The notes: a model not told the origin generated them from the letters alone. A stretch of DNA of 64,000 bases from an uncultured Paracoccaceae bacterium (GCA_943787785.1 CALSNT010000010.1:1-64000); one strand, 5' to 3'. Counted from the stretch's first letter, positions 1-8,505 are shown. Made by a program: numbers and translations.

Positions 1-49
1 ACCAATTATCAAAAATAATTGATATATTGTAGTAAGTTACCAATATATT

Positions 50-83
50 GTGGCTTTATTCCCCACATATTCCCCAAAGCCAC
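50..83. repeat. 8-bp inverted repeat
   Basis: GTGGCTTT at 50-57 is repeated in inverse orientation as AAAGCCAC at 76-83, with an 18-nt AT-rich loop. The first 100 bases are much more AT-rich than what follows. It could be a hairpin or a protein-binding site; there is no T-run to make it a convincing terminator. Confidence 0.4.
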
Positions 84-127
84 GTGGTATAGGCTGACGC
101 GGTTCGAGCCGCTGTCTTTTCGAATTT

Positions 128-330
128 GAGCGCAGTAACCGGCAGGTGGCCGAGGGGTTGGGGGTTGAGCACAAAACCGTTCAGTCTGTTCGCACTGAGT
201 CTGAGGCAACTGGGGAAATTCCCCAGTTGGACAAGACCGTTCGTGCTGACGGAAAAGAGCGCCGCAAGCCGATCCGCACGGCCTATGTCGATCCAGAGCC
301 GGTGAACCAGCGTGAGCAAGTGGAGCAGGC
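128..330 (+). pseudogene. Remnant of a ParB-like / helix-turn-helix replicon or phage protein
   Basis: Reading from 128, the frame gives ERSNRQVAEGLGVEHKTVQS followed by VRTESEATGEIPQLDKTV and RADGKERRKP. This resembles the helix-turn-helix and linker found in ParB-domain proteins of plasmids, phages and some DNA-methyltransferase-associated proteins. There is no start codon with a good ribosome site: the frame is open upstream of a GTG at 146. The frame stays open to 526, but after about residue 65 it no longer resembles a protein family. I read it as a decayed internal fragment. The family assignment rests on my memory of the motif and is tentative. Confidence 0.35.
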
Positions 331-564
331 AAGCGGGTGCAAACACCCTGGCGATCCAGCAGGCAGGCGGGTGCCCGCCAACGCGGTGCTCAAGGACAAG
401 ATCGCGCATCGGCTGACACGGCCCGCAAGTCTGCCTGGCAAGACGCCTATCTGCGCACGCCCCATGGTCAGCCGGTCGAGTTGCCCTGAACGGCGGCAAG
501 CCTGTTGCCGCGCGACCCGCCGCTGACTTAGTCTGATCGAACCTACTTGAACAAAGGCCCAACG

Positions 565-1107
565 ATGCGCCCAATTGCCCTACTGATCGCGCTAGCCCTG
601 TTTCCTGTTGCGGCGGCCGCACAATCCTGGTGCGCGGCTTCCAATCTGAACCAGACCGAGGCTGCGATTTGTGGCGATGCGCTTTTGGGCAATCTGGATG
701 CTCAGATGAATACGCTTTACGGTCGCATAAAAGATCGCGATGCGCGGGCGCGAAGCAACCAGTCCGCTTGGCTGGCCGCTCGAGATTTTTGCCGCACGGA
801 TGTATTGTGCATCGAAACGGCATACCGCGATCAACTGACGCTTCTGCGCCAAATACCCGGGGGGCGTCCGACCTGGTGCGTTGCGGCGAACCTGAGCGCG
901 CCCGAGCGTGCGATCTGCGGATCGTCGCTGTTGGCGCACCTGGACGCAGAATTGGGCACGTTGTTCAACCGGGGCGGACCGACCCTGCGCGCCCTGCAGC
1001 GCCAGTGGTTGAAAGACGAGCGTGATACCTGCGGAAACGACGCGTTCTGCATCGAGCAAGCCTATCTGTCGCGCCTTGCGGATCTGCGCCATCAACCGGC
1101 CAACTGA
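565..1107 (+). CDS. Secreted LprI/DUF1311-like protein with two repeated modules
   Basis: The start chosen is ATG 565, 7 nt after AAAGG, rather than an in-frame TTG at 547. Residues 1-20 form a signal peptide (MRPIALLIALALFPVAAAAQ), so the product should be periplasmic. Two similar modules follow, each beginning with W-C-x-A-x-N-L and C-G-(S/D) and containing further spaced cysteines (SWCAASNLNQTEAAICGDAL and TWCVAANLSAPERAICGSSL). This pattern is typical of the LprI/DUF1311 family, in which some members inhibit lysozyme. The even number of cysteines per module suggests disulfides. The inhibitor role is an inference from the family. Nothing nearby suggests an operon. Confidence 0.75.
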   Translation: MRPIALLIALALFPVAAAAQSWCAASNLNQTEAAICGDALLGNLDAQMNTLYGRIKDRDARARSNQSAWLAARDFCRTDVLCIETAYRDQLTLLRQIPGGRPTWCVAANLSAPERAICGSSLLAHLDAELGTLFNRGGPTLRALQRQWLKDERDTCGNDAFCIEQAYLSRLADLRHQPAN

Positions 1108-1816
1108 CACCGCCGAAACGAGCCTGATTGCCCCGCCCCGCCGCCCTAAAAAGGGCGCGGACATCGGACACCCGCCATCCGTCAGGAGGTTCTGTTGTTT
1201 TTCAACGATACCTAAAAGACGTTGTTCGTTTGTCCTGCAACCATTCAGCCAGATCACCTGAGACATAACTTGGCCCGCTATTGCTGAGCAGGCGCGGTTT
1301 GTGGGCAACGTGAAGGGAAACGACGCCACCTAAAACACCGGAATTATTGAGTGCAGCGCAACAGGCATGTGCTCTCAGAACCTTGACTAAGATACCAAAG
1401 TCCCTCGTCGTCCACGCATGCGGGCACGATCGCGTTGGATTAATCCGGTGACCACAACCCTGCTTCGCAACCTTGCCCCGTTATTGGGCGGCACCGTATT
1501 CATCCCCAAGCCGGTGGTCGGCGCGCGATTCAATTAACAGGGCGTCGACTTGCGCCCGTTAGACCGCCTCAAGAAAAGCGTGGTTCCGTGATAACGGAGA
1601 AGAGCGCCCCTTAGTCTACAGTTTAATCTCACTAACAAACGGGGGGTTAACCCGGCAGGGCGTCTAGAGTAGAGCTGTTTAAAACGACAAGTCAGCCCTT
1701 TAAGGCGCTGAAAATCAAACAGATAGACGCCCATCGTTTTTGTATCGGTAGATGGTTGCGCAACTGACACCCCAGACACGTGCTGCTTCACTGAGGTTCA
1801 TCCCTGACATCCGCCC
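1108..1816. other. About 0.7 kb without a convincing gene
   Basis: No open frame here has a plausible start, codon usage or recognisable protein. A short GC-rich hairpin (GCCCT/AGGGC around 1143-1156) follows the LprI-like gene without a T-run, so it is at best a weak terminator. The rest may be decayed DNA next to the insertion sequence. Confidence 0.5.
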
Positions 1817-2112
1817 CTACTTGAACCGCAAGTCGTTCAACATCCAATACGCGTTCGTGCCTTTGAGTTTTTCGTTGTCTTGCGCCAAGTCCCAAGCGGT
1901 CTTGCCGTCGCTGTCTTCCATGGATGCGTCCGCGCCTGCGTCCAACAACACCTTCAAGTCCTCGGGAGTGCCCTCATCTGCCGCCCGCATCAGTACTGTC
2001 CGACCGTCCGCGTACCGCACATTCACATCCGCGCCCGCGTCCAGCAACACCTTCAGGTTCTCGGGAATGCCTAACCCCGCCGCATTCATCAGTGCTGTCA
2101 CACCGTCCCCGT
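1817..2112 (-). pseudogene. Ankyrin-repeat protein, 5' end cut off by an insertion sequence
   Basis: The native part, read from 2112 downwards, contains two clear ankyrin repeats (GVTALMNAAGLGIPENLKVL, then GRTVLMRAADEGTPEDLKVL, each followed by LDAGAD), a partial third (DGKTAWDLAQ) and a short C-terminal tail. Ankyrin repeats mediate protein-protein contacts; no partner can be named. The start codon and the N-terminus are missing because the IS256-family element begins at 2113. The frame runs on into the element to 2179, but that part is not native. The missing 5' portion is not found in the window. Confidence 0.8.
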
Positions 2113-3505
2113 GGTCGTGTCGGGAAGTTGGTGGAAATTTGAAGGTGGCGTAATCTCCGGGTGAATCAAACCCACCCAATCGGCGGCTGGTACCGCCTTA
2201 GGAGATCACGCCATGACCAAGACTACAGACACGAGCCCCATTTCGCTACTTGCATGTGAAGAAGGCTTTGATCCGATCGAAGATCGGCTGCGCGCCAACA
2301 TCCGCGGCACGATCGAGGCCGTTTTCAAGGAAGAACTGGACGGCTTTCTTGGCCGTTTGCGGTATGGCCGGGACGCCGAGGCGGTGAAAGGCTATCGCCA
2401 CGGCCACCGGGACCGTCAGATCACCGGGACATTTGGCACCGAGACGATCAGCGTACCCCGCGCCCGGGTTGAAGATGAAGTCGGTAAGGCTAGTGAATGG
2501 CGCTCAAAAGCGTTGCCGCGCTACCAGCGCCTGACCAAGACGGCCGAAGCGTTGATTGCGTCGGTTTATCTCTCGGGCACCAACACGCGGCGTGTGAAGC
2601 GCGCGCTGTTTGCGCTGTTCAAGGGGGCTGTCGGCAAAGACGTCGTCAGCCGCGCTTGGCGCAAGGTGAAGACCGACTGGGACGCCTGGTGCGCCCGCAG
2701 CCTTGCTGATGAGGACATCGTTCGGCTCATCCTTGACGGCACCGTCATCACGACGCGTCTTGATCGGAAAGCGCAGAACATCTCGGTTCTGGCTGCCATT
2801 GGCGTGCGTCGTGATGGGCAGAAAGTATTGCTTTCCATCATGAATATGGGCGGGGAGAGCACAGCCGCCTGGCGTCAGTTCATTGACGACCTCGATGCGC
2901 GGGGCCTCAAGCGGCCCGAGTTCGTGATGGTTGATGGCGCGCCGGGATTGGAGGCCGCGCTGGTCGCGTTGTGGGGCCAAGACTTGCCGATCCAACGCTG
3001 CACTGTTCACAAGCATCGCAACCTGCTGGCCCACGCCCCAAAACATATGCACGAGGAGCTGGGCGACGATTATCGCGCCATGATCTACGCTGAAACCGCC
3101 GATGAAGTTGAGAAGCAGCGCAAATCCTTTCTACGCAAATGGCAGCTCAAGTGTCGAGCGGTCGCAGACAGCCTTGAAGAGGCCGGGGATCGGCTGTTCA
3201 CCTTCACCCGCCTCGATCCGTCGCAGTGGAAGTCAGCTCGCACAACCAACGCTATCGAGCGCCTGAACGAGGAGTTTCGCCGCCGGATCAAAACACAGAC
3301 CGTGCTGCCCTGCGCTGCAACCGTGCCGATGCTGCTTTGGGCGCTCCTCGCCTCAGGCCAAATCCAGATGCGCAAGGTCGACGGCTGGGAAACGCTCGCG
3401 CAACCAATTGAACCAATGACACTTGACCTCGTCGCCTGATCAGGCGCAAATCAAAACGCTCGGAGAACGCCGCCGGAGAATTTCCACCACTTTCGAGACA
3501 CAACC
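2113..3505 (+). mobile_element. IS256-family insertion sequence, copy 1 (1393 bp)
   Basis: The ends are imperfect inverted repeats: GGTCGTGTCGGGAAG at the left, and the complement of the right end reads GGTTGTGTCTCGAAAG; both continue into TGGTGGAAATT. The limits were set by comparison with the second copy at 22644-24036, which has the same length, encodes the same transposase and is offset by exactly 20531 bases. The flanking octamers differ (GTCCCCGT at left, ATCCATTG at right), so there is no target duplication. That suggests the two flanks were brought together by recombination or deletion after insertion. Confidence 0.93.
2213..3439 (+). CDS. IS256-family (mutator type) transposase
   Basis: This 408-residue protein has the usual length for the family. 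N-terminal residues include the helix with FLGRLRYGR, and the central RNase H-like core contains LDGTVITTR (first Asp) and FVMVDGAPGLEAAL (second Asp), followed by the C/D(2)H-like region RCTVHKHRNLLAH. The catalytic Glu is likely in TTNAIERLNEEFRRR, a hallmark stretch of mutator transposases. The start ATG 2213 is preceded by AGGAG (about 2200). The amino-acid sequence is identical to that of copy 2, indicating recent transposition or gene conversion. Confidence 0.95.
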   Translation: MTKTTDTSPISLLACEEGFDPIEDRLRANIRGTIEAVFKEELDGFLGRLRYGRDAEAVKGYRHGHRDRQITGTFGTETISVPRARVEDEVGKASEWRSKALPRYQRLTKTAEALIASVYLSGTNTRRVKRALFALFKGAVGKDVVSRAWRKVKTDWDAWCARSLADEDIVRLILDGTVITTRLDRKAQNISVLAAIGVRRDGQKVLLSIMNMGGESTAAWRQFIDDLDARGLKRPEFVMVDGAPGLEAALVALWGQDLPIQRCTVHKHRNLLAHAPKHMHEELGDDYRAMIYAETADEVEKQRKSFLRKWQLKCRAVADSLEEAGDRLFTFTRLDPSQWKSARTTNAIERLNEEFRRRIKTQTVLPCAATVPMLLWALLASGQIQMRKVDGWETLAQPIEPMTLDLVA

Positions 3506-3592
3506 ATCCATTGGCTATGCCTCCTTGACTGCGCCGCAAAGCACGGGGTTATAAGCCGCCACGGACAGTGAAAGTGCTTGGAGGGCACAAAA

Positions 3593-4021
3593 ATGATGAA
3601 AGAGTTCAAAGATTTTATCGCCAAAGGCAATGTCATGGACATGGCCGTCGGTATCATTATCGGGGCGGCCTTCACGGCTATCGTCTCGTCCCTGGTTGCA
3701 GATCTGATCAACCCGATCATTGGCCTGTTTACCGGTGGCATCGACTTTACTAACAAATATGCAGTCCTTTCTGGCGAAGTTGCCGCTGGGTCGTCACTGG
3801 AAGCGGCACGTGAAGCTGGCGCATCGGTGTTCGCCTATGGCTCGTTCATAATGGCCGTGATCAATTTCCTGATCATCGCTTGGGTCGTGTTCATGCTGGT
3901 GAAGTCAGTGAACAAAGTAAAAGCTGCAGCGGAAGCGCCGAAAGAAGAGGCACCTGCTGCCGATCCTGGCCCGTCCGAAAAGGACATTCTGCTTCAAATC
4001 CGGGACGCACTGGCCAAATAA
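3593..4021 (+). CDS. mscL: Large-conductance mechanosensitive channel
   Basis: MscL forms a homopentameric inner-membrane pore that opens under extreme membrane tension and releases solutes during hypo-osmotic shock. The N-terminus [20 protein letters not shown] and the first transmembrane helix ([19 protein letters not shown]) are classic, and a second helix ([19 protein letters not shown]) precedes a charged cytoplasmic tail. At 142 residues it has the usual length. ATG 3593 was chosen because GGAGGG lies 7 nt upstream. The gene begins 88 bp after the right end of IS256 copy 1, so its promoter lies in that short gap or in the element. Confidence 0.97.
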   Translation: MMKEFKDFIAKGNVMDMAVGIIIGAAFTAIVSSLVADLINPIIGLFTGGIDFTNKYAVLSGEVAAGSSLEAAREAGASVFAYGSFIMAVINFLIIAWVVFMLVKSVNKVKAAAEAPKEEAPAADPGPSEKDILLQIRDALAK

Positions 4022-4042
4022 GCTTTGGCCGGCGTTCGCCGA

Positions 4043-4333
4043 CTATTCGATCAAACGACCAAACGGCCCGCTATCAACGGCGGGCCGTTTCACGTTTGGC
4101 TGCGTTTGACCCGTCTGACGTTTGGCCACGTGCACGTAGCTTCGGTAAACGACCAGCGCTGCAAGCGGACCAACGTGGGCTATAAGAACGCCCACTGCGG
4201 ACCAGCCGCCCGATAGCAAGCGTGTTGCCACGGCCTCATACACTGCAGGCCCAATGTCCATAAGGCCCAAGGCAAGGGCAACGATCGGCGACGTTGCCAA
4301 GATCAATGTTAGGTTGGGGTACTTGCGATACAT
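4043..4333 (-). CDS. Small two-helix membrane protein, unknown function
   Basis: Starting at ATG 4333, with GGAG 9 nt upstream, the frame encodes 96 residues with two hydrophobic segments (LTLILATSPIVALALGLM and WSAVGVLIAHVGPLAALVV). The charged YRKYP start and the VYRSYVHVAKRQ after the second helix suggest a hairpin in the inner membrane. The last 15 codons lie over the terminator hairpin shared with mscL, which is unusual and lowers confidence in the exact C-terminus. The gene converges on mscL. I do not recognise the family. Confidence 0.5.
   Translation of the reverse strand: MYRKYPNLTLILATSPIVALALGLMDIGPAVYEAVATRLLSGGWSAVGVLIAHVGPLAALVVYRSYVHVAKRQTGQTQPNVKRPAVDSGPFGRLIE
4061..4090. terminator. 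Strong bidirectional hairpin after mscL
   Basis: AAACGGCCCGC (4061-4071) pairs perfectly with GCGGGCCGTTT (4080-4090) around an 8-nt loop. The stem is 11 bp with A/T runs at its base, as expected of a terminator working for both mscL and the convergent frame. Confidence 0.85.
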
Positions 4334-4467
4334 CTGGAAACACTCCGAAACGGCCGTATTGTACAGAGGTACGTCTGTTGTACGCAGCGCGGCGCAGTTT
4401 CCGTCGCTAAAGACCCACCAAGGTCGGCTCGCCCAAGCGGATCGTCCGATTGCAGGAGACCTCTCAG

Positions 4468-5016
4468 ATGGCAACAACTCCACCGGTTTGCGACTTTAAT
4501 GCCCCGGCGGGCGAATTTCTGCTGAAAAGCACCCGCGGGGATGAGCATGATCTGGCCAGTATCGCCGGTCCGAACGGTCTGGTAGTCGCCTTTATCTGCA
4601 ACCATTGCCCCTATGTTCTAGCTGTCTTGGACCGGATCATTCGCGATGCACGGGATTTGGAACCGTTGGGGGTCGGATTCGCTGCGATCTGTTCAAACGA
4701 CGCGACCGCCTATCCGGCCGATAGTTTTGCGAATATGGTGGTGATGGCGGAAAAGCACGACTTTCCGTTCCCCTATCTGCATGATCCAGACCAGTCGGTC
4801 GCGCGCGCCTACGGGGCTGAATGCACGCCCGATTTTTTCGGATATAACGGCGATCTGAAACTTCAGTATCGCGGACGGCTTGATGCCTCACGCCGCAGTG
4901 CCGGGCCCGGAGACTTGCGCCGGGACCTGTTCGAAGCCATGAAGCTGGTGGCCGAATCCGATGAAGGGCCGCGCGATCAGATCGCGAGTATGGGCTGTTC
5001 GATCAAATGGGCCTGA
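4468..5016 (+). CDS. Thioredoxin-family / AhpC-TSA-like protein
   Basis: ATG 4468 is preceded by AGGAGA at a good distance; the longer TTG start at 4450 would include that site. The 182-residue protein has the CxxC-type motif FICNHCPYV (Cys-Asn-His-Cys) early in the fold, then AAICSND, YLHDPDQSVARAYGAECTPD with the cis-Pro region, and LQYRGRLDAS near the end. These match the thioredoxin-like proteins annotated as alkyl hydroperoxide reductase/thiol-specific antioxidant relatives. No signal peptide is seen, so a cytoplasmic redox role is likely. The exact substrate is unknown. Confidence 0.85.
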   Translation: MATTPPVCDFNAPAGEFLLKSTRGDEHDLASIAGPNGLVVAFICNHCPYVLAVLDRIIRDARDLEPLGVGFAAICSNDATAYPADSFANMVVMAEKHDFPFPYLHDPDQSVARAYGAECTPDFFGYNGDLKLQYRGRLDASRRSAGPGDLRRDLFEAMKLVAESDEGPRDQIASMGCSIKWA

Positions 5017-5026
5017 AGCTTTTGAC

Positions 5027-6148
5027 TCAGCCCGCTTTCAACGCCAGCGACGGGGCCAACACATCAATCCCCAGCGCTTTGCCAACGGCGTAGTAGGTCA
5101 GCTGCCCGGCATGGACGTTCAGACCCGCCAGCAGGTACGGATCATCCTCGCAGGCCTGCCGCCAGCCTTTGTCGGCCAATGCCAGCATGAATGGCATCGT
5201 CGCGTTACCCAGCGCAATGGTTGAGGTTCGCGCGACTGCGCCCGGCATGTTCGCCACGCAATAATGCATGATGCCGTCGACCTCGTAGATCGGGTCCTTG
5301 TGCGTCGTCGCCTTCGAGGTTTCAAAGCATCCGCCCTGATCGATTGCGACGTCAACCAGCGCCGCGCCCGGTTTCAGTTCAGCCAATTGCGCCCGGCTGA
5401 TGAGTTTGGGTGCTGCGGCCCCCGGAATTAGGACCGCGCCGATAATCAAATCCGCAGCCTGCGCCAACTCGATAGTGTTGCCGGCGCTGGCATAGCTGGT
5501 TTTGAAAGTGCTGCCAAAGACATCATCTAGGTAGCGCAGACGCGGCAGAGAGCGGTCCAGCACAGTGACATCTGCGCCCATTCCAGCCGCGATTTTTGCC
5601 GCATGCATCCCGACAACGCCGCCGCCGATGACCATCACGCGGGCCGGGCCAACACCCGGAACACCGCCCATTAAAACGCCGCGCCCGCCATTGGCCTTTT
5701 GCAGAGTCCAAGCCCCGACTTGTGGGGCAAGACGGCCAGCTACTTCGGACATCGGGGCCAGCAGTGGCAGCCCGCCACGATCATCGGTCACGGTTTCATA
5801 GGCAATCGCAGTGGCACCGCTGGCCAGCAAGTCTTTGGTCTGTTCCGGGTCTGGTGCCAGGTGCAGATAAGTGAACAGCAGCTGTCCTTCGCGCAGCATC
5901 TTGCGTTCGCCCGGCTGCGGTTCCTTAACCTTCACGATCATATCAGCGTCAGCAAATACCTGTTCGGCAGTCTCGAGGATTACTGCACCCGCATCGAGAT
6001 AATCCTGATCCGGGAAGCCAGACCCTGCCCCTGCCAATGTCTCGACCACAACCTCATGGCCATGATTGACGGCCTCGCGCGCGGCATTTGGCGTCAGCCC
6101 AACGCGAAATTCCTGCGGTTTGATCTCTTTGGGGCATCCGATCTTCAT
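5027..6148 (-). CDS. ald: Alanine dehydrogenase
   Basis: The enzyme reversibly deaminates L-alanine to pyruvate and ammonium with NAD+. At 373 residues it has the family's normal length. The N-terminus MKIGCPKEIKPQEFRVGLTP carries the substrate-binding Arg, KVKEPQ supplies the catalytic Lys, FTYLHLAPD the catalytic His region, and VMVIGGGVVGMHAAKIAAGM is the NAD-binding GxGxxG motif. VDVAIDQGGCFETS and CVANMPGAVARTST are further conserved blocks. It is transcribed divergently from an Lrp-type regulator 142 bp away, an arrangement common for ald. Confidence 0.97.
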   Translation of the reverse strand: MKIGCPKEIKPQEFRVGLTPNAAREAVNHGHEVVVETLAGAGSGFPDQDYLDAGAVILETAEQVFADADMIVKVKEPQPGERKMLREGQLLFTYLHLAPDPEQTKDLLASGATAIAYETVTDDRGGLPLLAPMSEVAGRLAPQVGAWTLQKANGGRGVLMGGVPGVGPARVMVIGGGVVGMHAAKIAAGMGADVTVLDRSLPRLRYLDDVFGSTFKTSYASAGNTIELAQAADLIIGAVLIPGAAAPKLISRAQLAELKPGAALVDVAIDQGGCFETSKATTHKDPIYEVDGIMHYCVANMPGAVARTSTIALGNATMPFMLALADKGWRQACEDDPYLLAGLNVHAGQLTYYAVGKALGIDVLAPSLALKAG

Positions 6149-6195
6149 AAGCCTGGCTCCGTGCTTGAGGGTTGCCCGGGTACTATGCCGGTTTG

Positions 6196-6218
6196 TGCGA
6201 AATGTGTTTGAAATTTCG
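6196..6218. promoter_or_regulatory. Candidate operator between ald and its Lrp-type regulator
   Basis: GCGAAAT at 6196-6202 is mirrored by ATTTCGC at 6212-6218 across a 9-nt spacer in the 142-bp divergent intergenic region. Lrp/AsnC dimers bind such dyads. Function is inferred only from position and symmetry. Confidence 0.5.
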
Positions 6219-6290
6219 CGTGTTGTTTGCGGTCAACTTTGATAAGATTGTGCGCGTTTCTCATCTCTATGCGAAAGTTCTGCGAAGAAT

Positions 6291-6749
6291 ATGGAAATCG
6301 ACGACACAGACCGCCGACTTTTGACGGTCCTGCAAAAACGTGGGCGCATCACGAACGCTGATCTCAGCGACGCTGTAAACTTGTCGCCCTCGGCTTGTCA
6401 TCGCCGGGTGCGGCGGCTGGAATCCGAGGGGTTTATTCGGGACTATGTTGCCCTGCTTGACCCCCGGCGTGTGGGTCGCCCGACGACGGTGTTTGTCGAG
6501 ATTACACTCAGCGGCCAAGCCGACGAGGTTTTGGACGCGTTCGAGCGGGAAGTTGCACTGATCCCCGATGTTCTGGAATGCCACCTGATGGCCGGAACGG
6601 CGGATTACATCCTCAAAGTGGTGGCGGAGGACACCGAGGATTTCGCCCGCATCCACCGCCGTCATCTGGCCCGCCTGCCAGGGGTGGCGCAGATGCAAAG
6701 CTCCTTCGCACTCAGAACCGTGTTCAAGACGACAGCGCTGCCGGTGTAG
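6291..6749 (+). CDS. Lrp/AsnC-family transcriptional regulator, probably of ald
   Basis: The 152-residue protein has the standard two-domain layout. An N-terminal helix-turn-helix (DDTDRRLLTVLQKRGRITNA, then LSPSACHRRVRRLESEGFI) is followed by the RAM ligand-binding domain (TVFVEITLSG, ECHLMAGTADYILKVV, VAQMQSSFALRTVFKTTALP). Proteins of this family bind amino acids and act on divergently transcribed catabolic genes. Its position head-to-head with ald suggests that it is the alanine-responsive activator (AldR-like), with the dyad at 6196-6218 as a likely site. Confidence 0.93.
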   Translation: MEIDDTDRRLLTVLQKRGRITNADLSDAVNLSPSACHRRVRRLESEGFIRDYVALLDPRRVGRPTTVFVEITLSGQADEVLDAFEREVALIPDVLECHLMAGTADYILKVVAEDTEDFARIHRRHLARLPGVAQMQSSFALRTVFKTTALPV

Positions 6750-6829
6750 CATCGCCTGACAATCGGTCGCATGTTGGCGCGCGAGACAGCGCTTATATTC
6801 GTACGATCACAACAGTTTCCGGAGCAGTC

Positions 6830-7333
6830 ATGGGACATCTATTTCGCGCATTCAGCCTTTTCCTTCTGCTTGCAGGCGTTGCACAGGCTCATGACAAGCG
6901 GTTCCCAAGCATGTGGGTGGATGACCTGCTGATCCACGCCCCCGTTCTGAAGGCGACGCCCGAAGGCGCGCCCGTCGCGGCGGGCTATATGGGGATCGAG
7001 AATACCGGTGACACGGACGAGGTGCTGAACAGCGCCGAGGTCGAATTCGCGCACGACGCTCAACTGCACGAGATGGTCATGTCCGGGGATGTCATGAAGA
7101 TGCGCCAAATCGAGGGCGGCATTCAGATACCGGCCGGGGAAACCGTCTGGCTGAAGCCCGGCGGCCTGCACCTGATGCTAATGAAACCGTCCGTGGCGTT
7201 GATCGAGGGAAAGAAGCAATTCGTGACGTTGGAATTCGAGAACGCCGGCACCGTGAGGCTGCCGTTCGTAGTTGCTGGTCTGGACGCGATCCGAAAGCTG
7301 AGCGACGAGCTGCATCACAGTCATGACAACTAG
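6830..7333 (+). CDS. PCu(A)C-type periplasmic copper chaperone
   Basis: ATG 6830 follows GGAG by 5 nt. Residues 1-19 form a signal peptide (FSLFLLLAGVAQA). The copper-binding signature H-x(n)-M-x(n)-H-x-M is visible: LHEMVMSGDVMKM, then GGLHLMLM. These proteins bind Cu(I) in the periplasm and help load the CuA or CuB sites of cytochrome c oxidase with SCO proteins. The next gene is SCO1-like and overlaps the 3' end by 11 bp, so the two form an operon. A His-rich tail (LHHSHDN) may also bind metal. Confidence 0.9.
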   Translation: MGHLFRAFSLFLLLAGVAQAHDKRFPSMWVDDLLIHAPVLKATPEGAPVAAGYMGIENTGDTDEVLNSAEVEFAHDAQLHEMVMSGDVMKMRQIEGGIQIPAGETVWLKPGGLHLMLMKPSVALIEGKKQFVTLEFENAGTVRLPFVVAGLDAIRKLSDELHHSHDN

Positions 7334-7928
7334 GTTTTCCAAAGTTTGGCTGATTTGGGGCGGGGCAATCCTGCTGGCCCTTGGCGCGGGCCTCGGCGGG
7401 CGCCTGGTCTGGGAAGATCGGTCTGGCAATGGCGCACTGATCGCCGCCGATCTCGGCGGTCCGTTCAGCCTCGTCACTCACACCGGCGCACCTATCACCG
7501 AAGCTGACCTGAAAGGCAGCCCCAGCGCGCTGTTCTTCGGTTTCACCCACTGCCCGGAAATCTGCCCGACGACGATCTTCGATATCAACGCCTGGCTGGA
7601 AGAGCTCGGCCCCGCGGGCGACGACCTCAAAGTCTATTTTGTGACAATCGATCCGGAGCGCGACCCGCCCGAAGTCCTAGGCGAGTACGTAACCGCTCAG
7701 TCGGACCGCGTCACCGGCATCTCGGGTCCACCGGACGCGGTGCGTGCGATGGCTGATGTCTGGCGAGTCTACTATAAGGCAGTTCCGCTGGACGATGGTG
7801 ATTACACGATGGATCACACCTCGCTCATTTACTTGCTGAATGATGACGGCCAATATGCCGAACTGATCCGCTATGGCGAAGCACAGGACAGCGCCGTCGC
7901 CAAACTCCGCGCGCTTTTGAACAGTTGA
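7323..7928 (+). CDS. SCO1/SenC family copper-binding assembly protein
   Basis: The protein (201 residues) begins with a membrane anchor (VWLIWGGAILLALGAGLGGR) followed by a periplasmic thioredoxin fold. Copper ligands are visible: the CxxxC motif in THCPEICPTT and the distal His in YTMDHTSLIYLL. FVTIDPERDPPEVL is another family block. SCO proteins deliver copper to, or reduce, the CuA site of cytochrome c oxidase. It overlaps the preceding PCu(A)C gene, which fits a common copper-relay role. Confidence 0.95.
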   Translation: MTTRFSKVWLIWGGAILLALGAGLGGRLVWEDRSGNGALIAADLGGPFSLVTHTGAPITEADLKGSPSALFFGFTHCPEICPTTIFDINAWLEELGPAGDDLKVYFVTIDPERDPPEVLGEYVTAQSDRVTGISGPPDAVRAMADVWRVYYKAVPLDDGDYTMDHTSLIYLLNDDGQYAELIRYGEAQDSAVAKLRALLNS

Positions 7929-8053
7929 GCGCAATCAACCGTTCATCATTAGTTTGAGAATTTCCTCAGGGGGAGTCTGGGGGCAGAATACCCCAGCCAC
8001 CGCTCGCAGCCACGTGCCGAGCGATTTTACATCGCGCGGCACGCACTGACGAC

Positions 8054-8084
8054 AAAAAACCCCCGACGCCTAGGGCTGCGGGGG
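8054..8084 (-). terminator. Rho-independent terminator of rpsU
   Basis: On the minus strand, CCCCCG (8084-8079) pairs with CGGGGG (8065-8060) around a 13-nt loop and is followed by six T residues (8059-8054). It lies about 40 bp downstream of the rpsU stop. Confidence 0.88.
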
Positions 8085-8125
8085 TCGTATGACGGTGCAC
8101 CGTCACTTGTCTTGGCAGGGCTGAT

Positions 8126-8332
8126 TTACATCATCCCTTCGCGCTGTGCCTTTTTACGGGCCAGCTTGCGGGCACGCCGAATGGCTTCGGCCTTCTGACG
8201 TGCTTTTTTCTCGGACGGCTTCTCGAAATGCTGCTTGAGCTTCATTTCCCGAAACACGCCTTCACGCTGAAGTTTCTTCTTCAGCGCACGCAGTGCCTGA
8301 TCAACGTTGTTATCACGAACACTTACCTGCAT
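8126..8332 (-). CDS. rpsU: 30S ribosomal protein S21
   Basis: This 68-residue, very basic protein starts [20 protein letters not shown] and continues [20 protein letters not shown], the standard S21 core, ending in a Lys/Arg-rich helix ([17 protein letters not shown]). S21 sits near the anti-Shine-Dalgarno end of 16S rRNA and assists initiation. The gene stands alone, divergent from the COQ9 operon, with its own terminator. Confidence 0.98.
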   Translation of the reverse strand: MQVSVRDNNVDQALRALKKKLQREGVFREMKLKQHFEKPSEKKARQKAEAIRRARKLARKKAQREGMM

Positions 8333-8505
8333 GTGGTTGTCACCACCTTCCTAGGTTAGATTTGCAAAAGTTGCAGGAACGGCGCGTATAACAGCGGGTT
8401 ACCCCTCTGTAAACCCAGCAGGATGAGGCATCCTGCCCTCTGGCAGAGCGGGCGTTTTGAGGTCAGAATACACTATCTGCCCGCAATACCGGAGGCACCA
8501 CCGTC

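Noticed and set aside
1534-1791. An 85-codon minus-strand frame between the LprI-like gene and the ankyrin remnant
   Set aside because: No family resemblance, no ribosome site, unusual composition. Treated as chance.
2105-3513. Possible target duplication for IS256 copy 1
   Set aside because: The flanking octamers GTCCCCGT and ATCCATTG do not match, whereas copy 2 has a perfect duplication with the same element ends.
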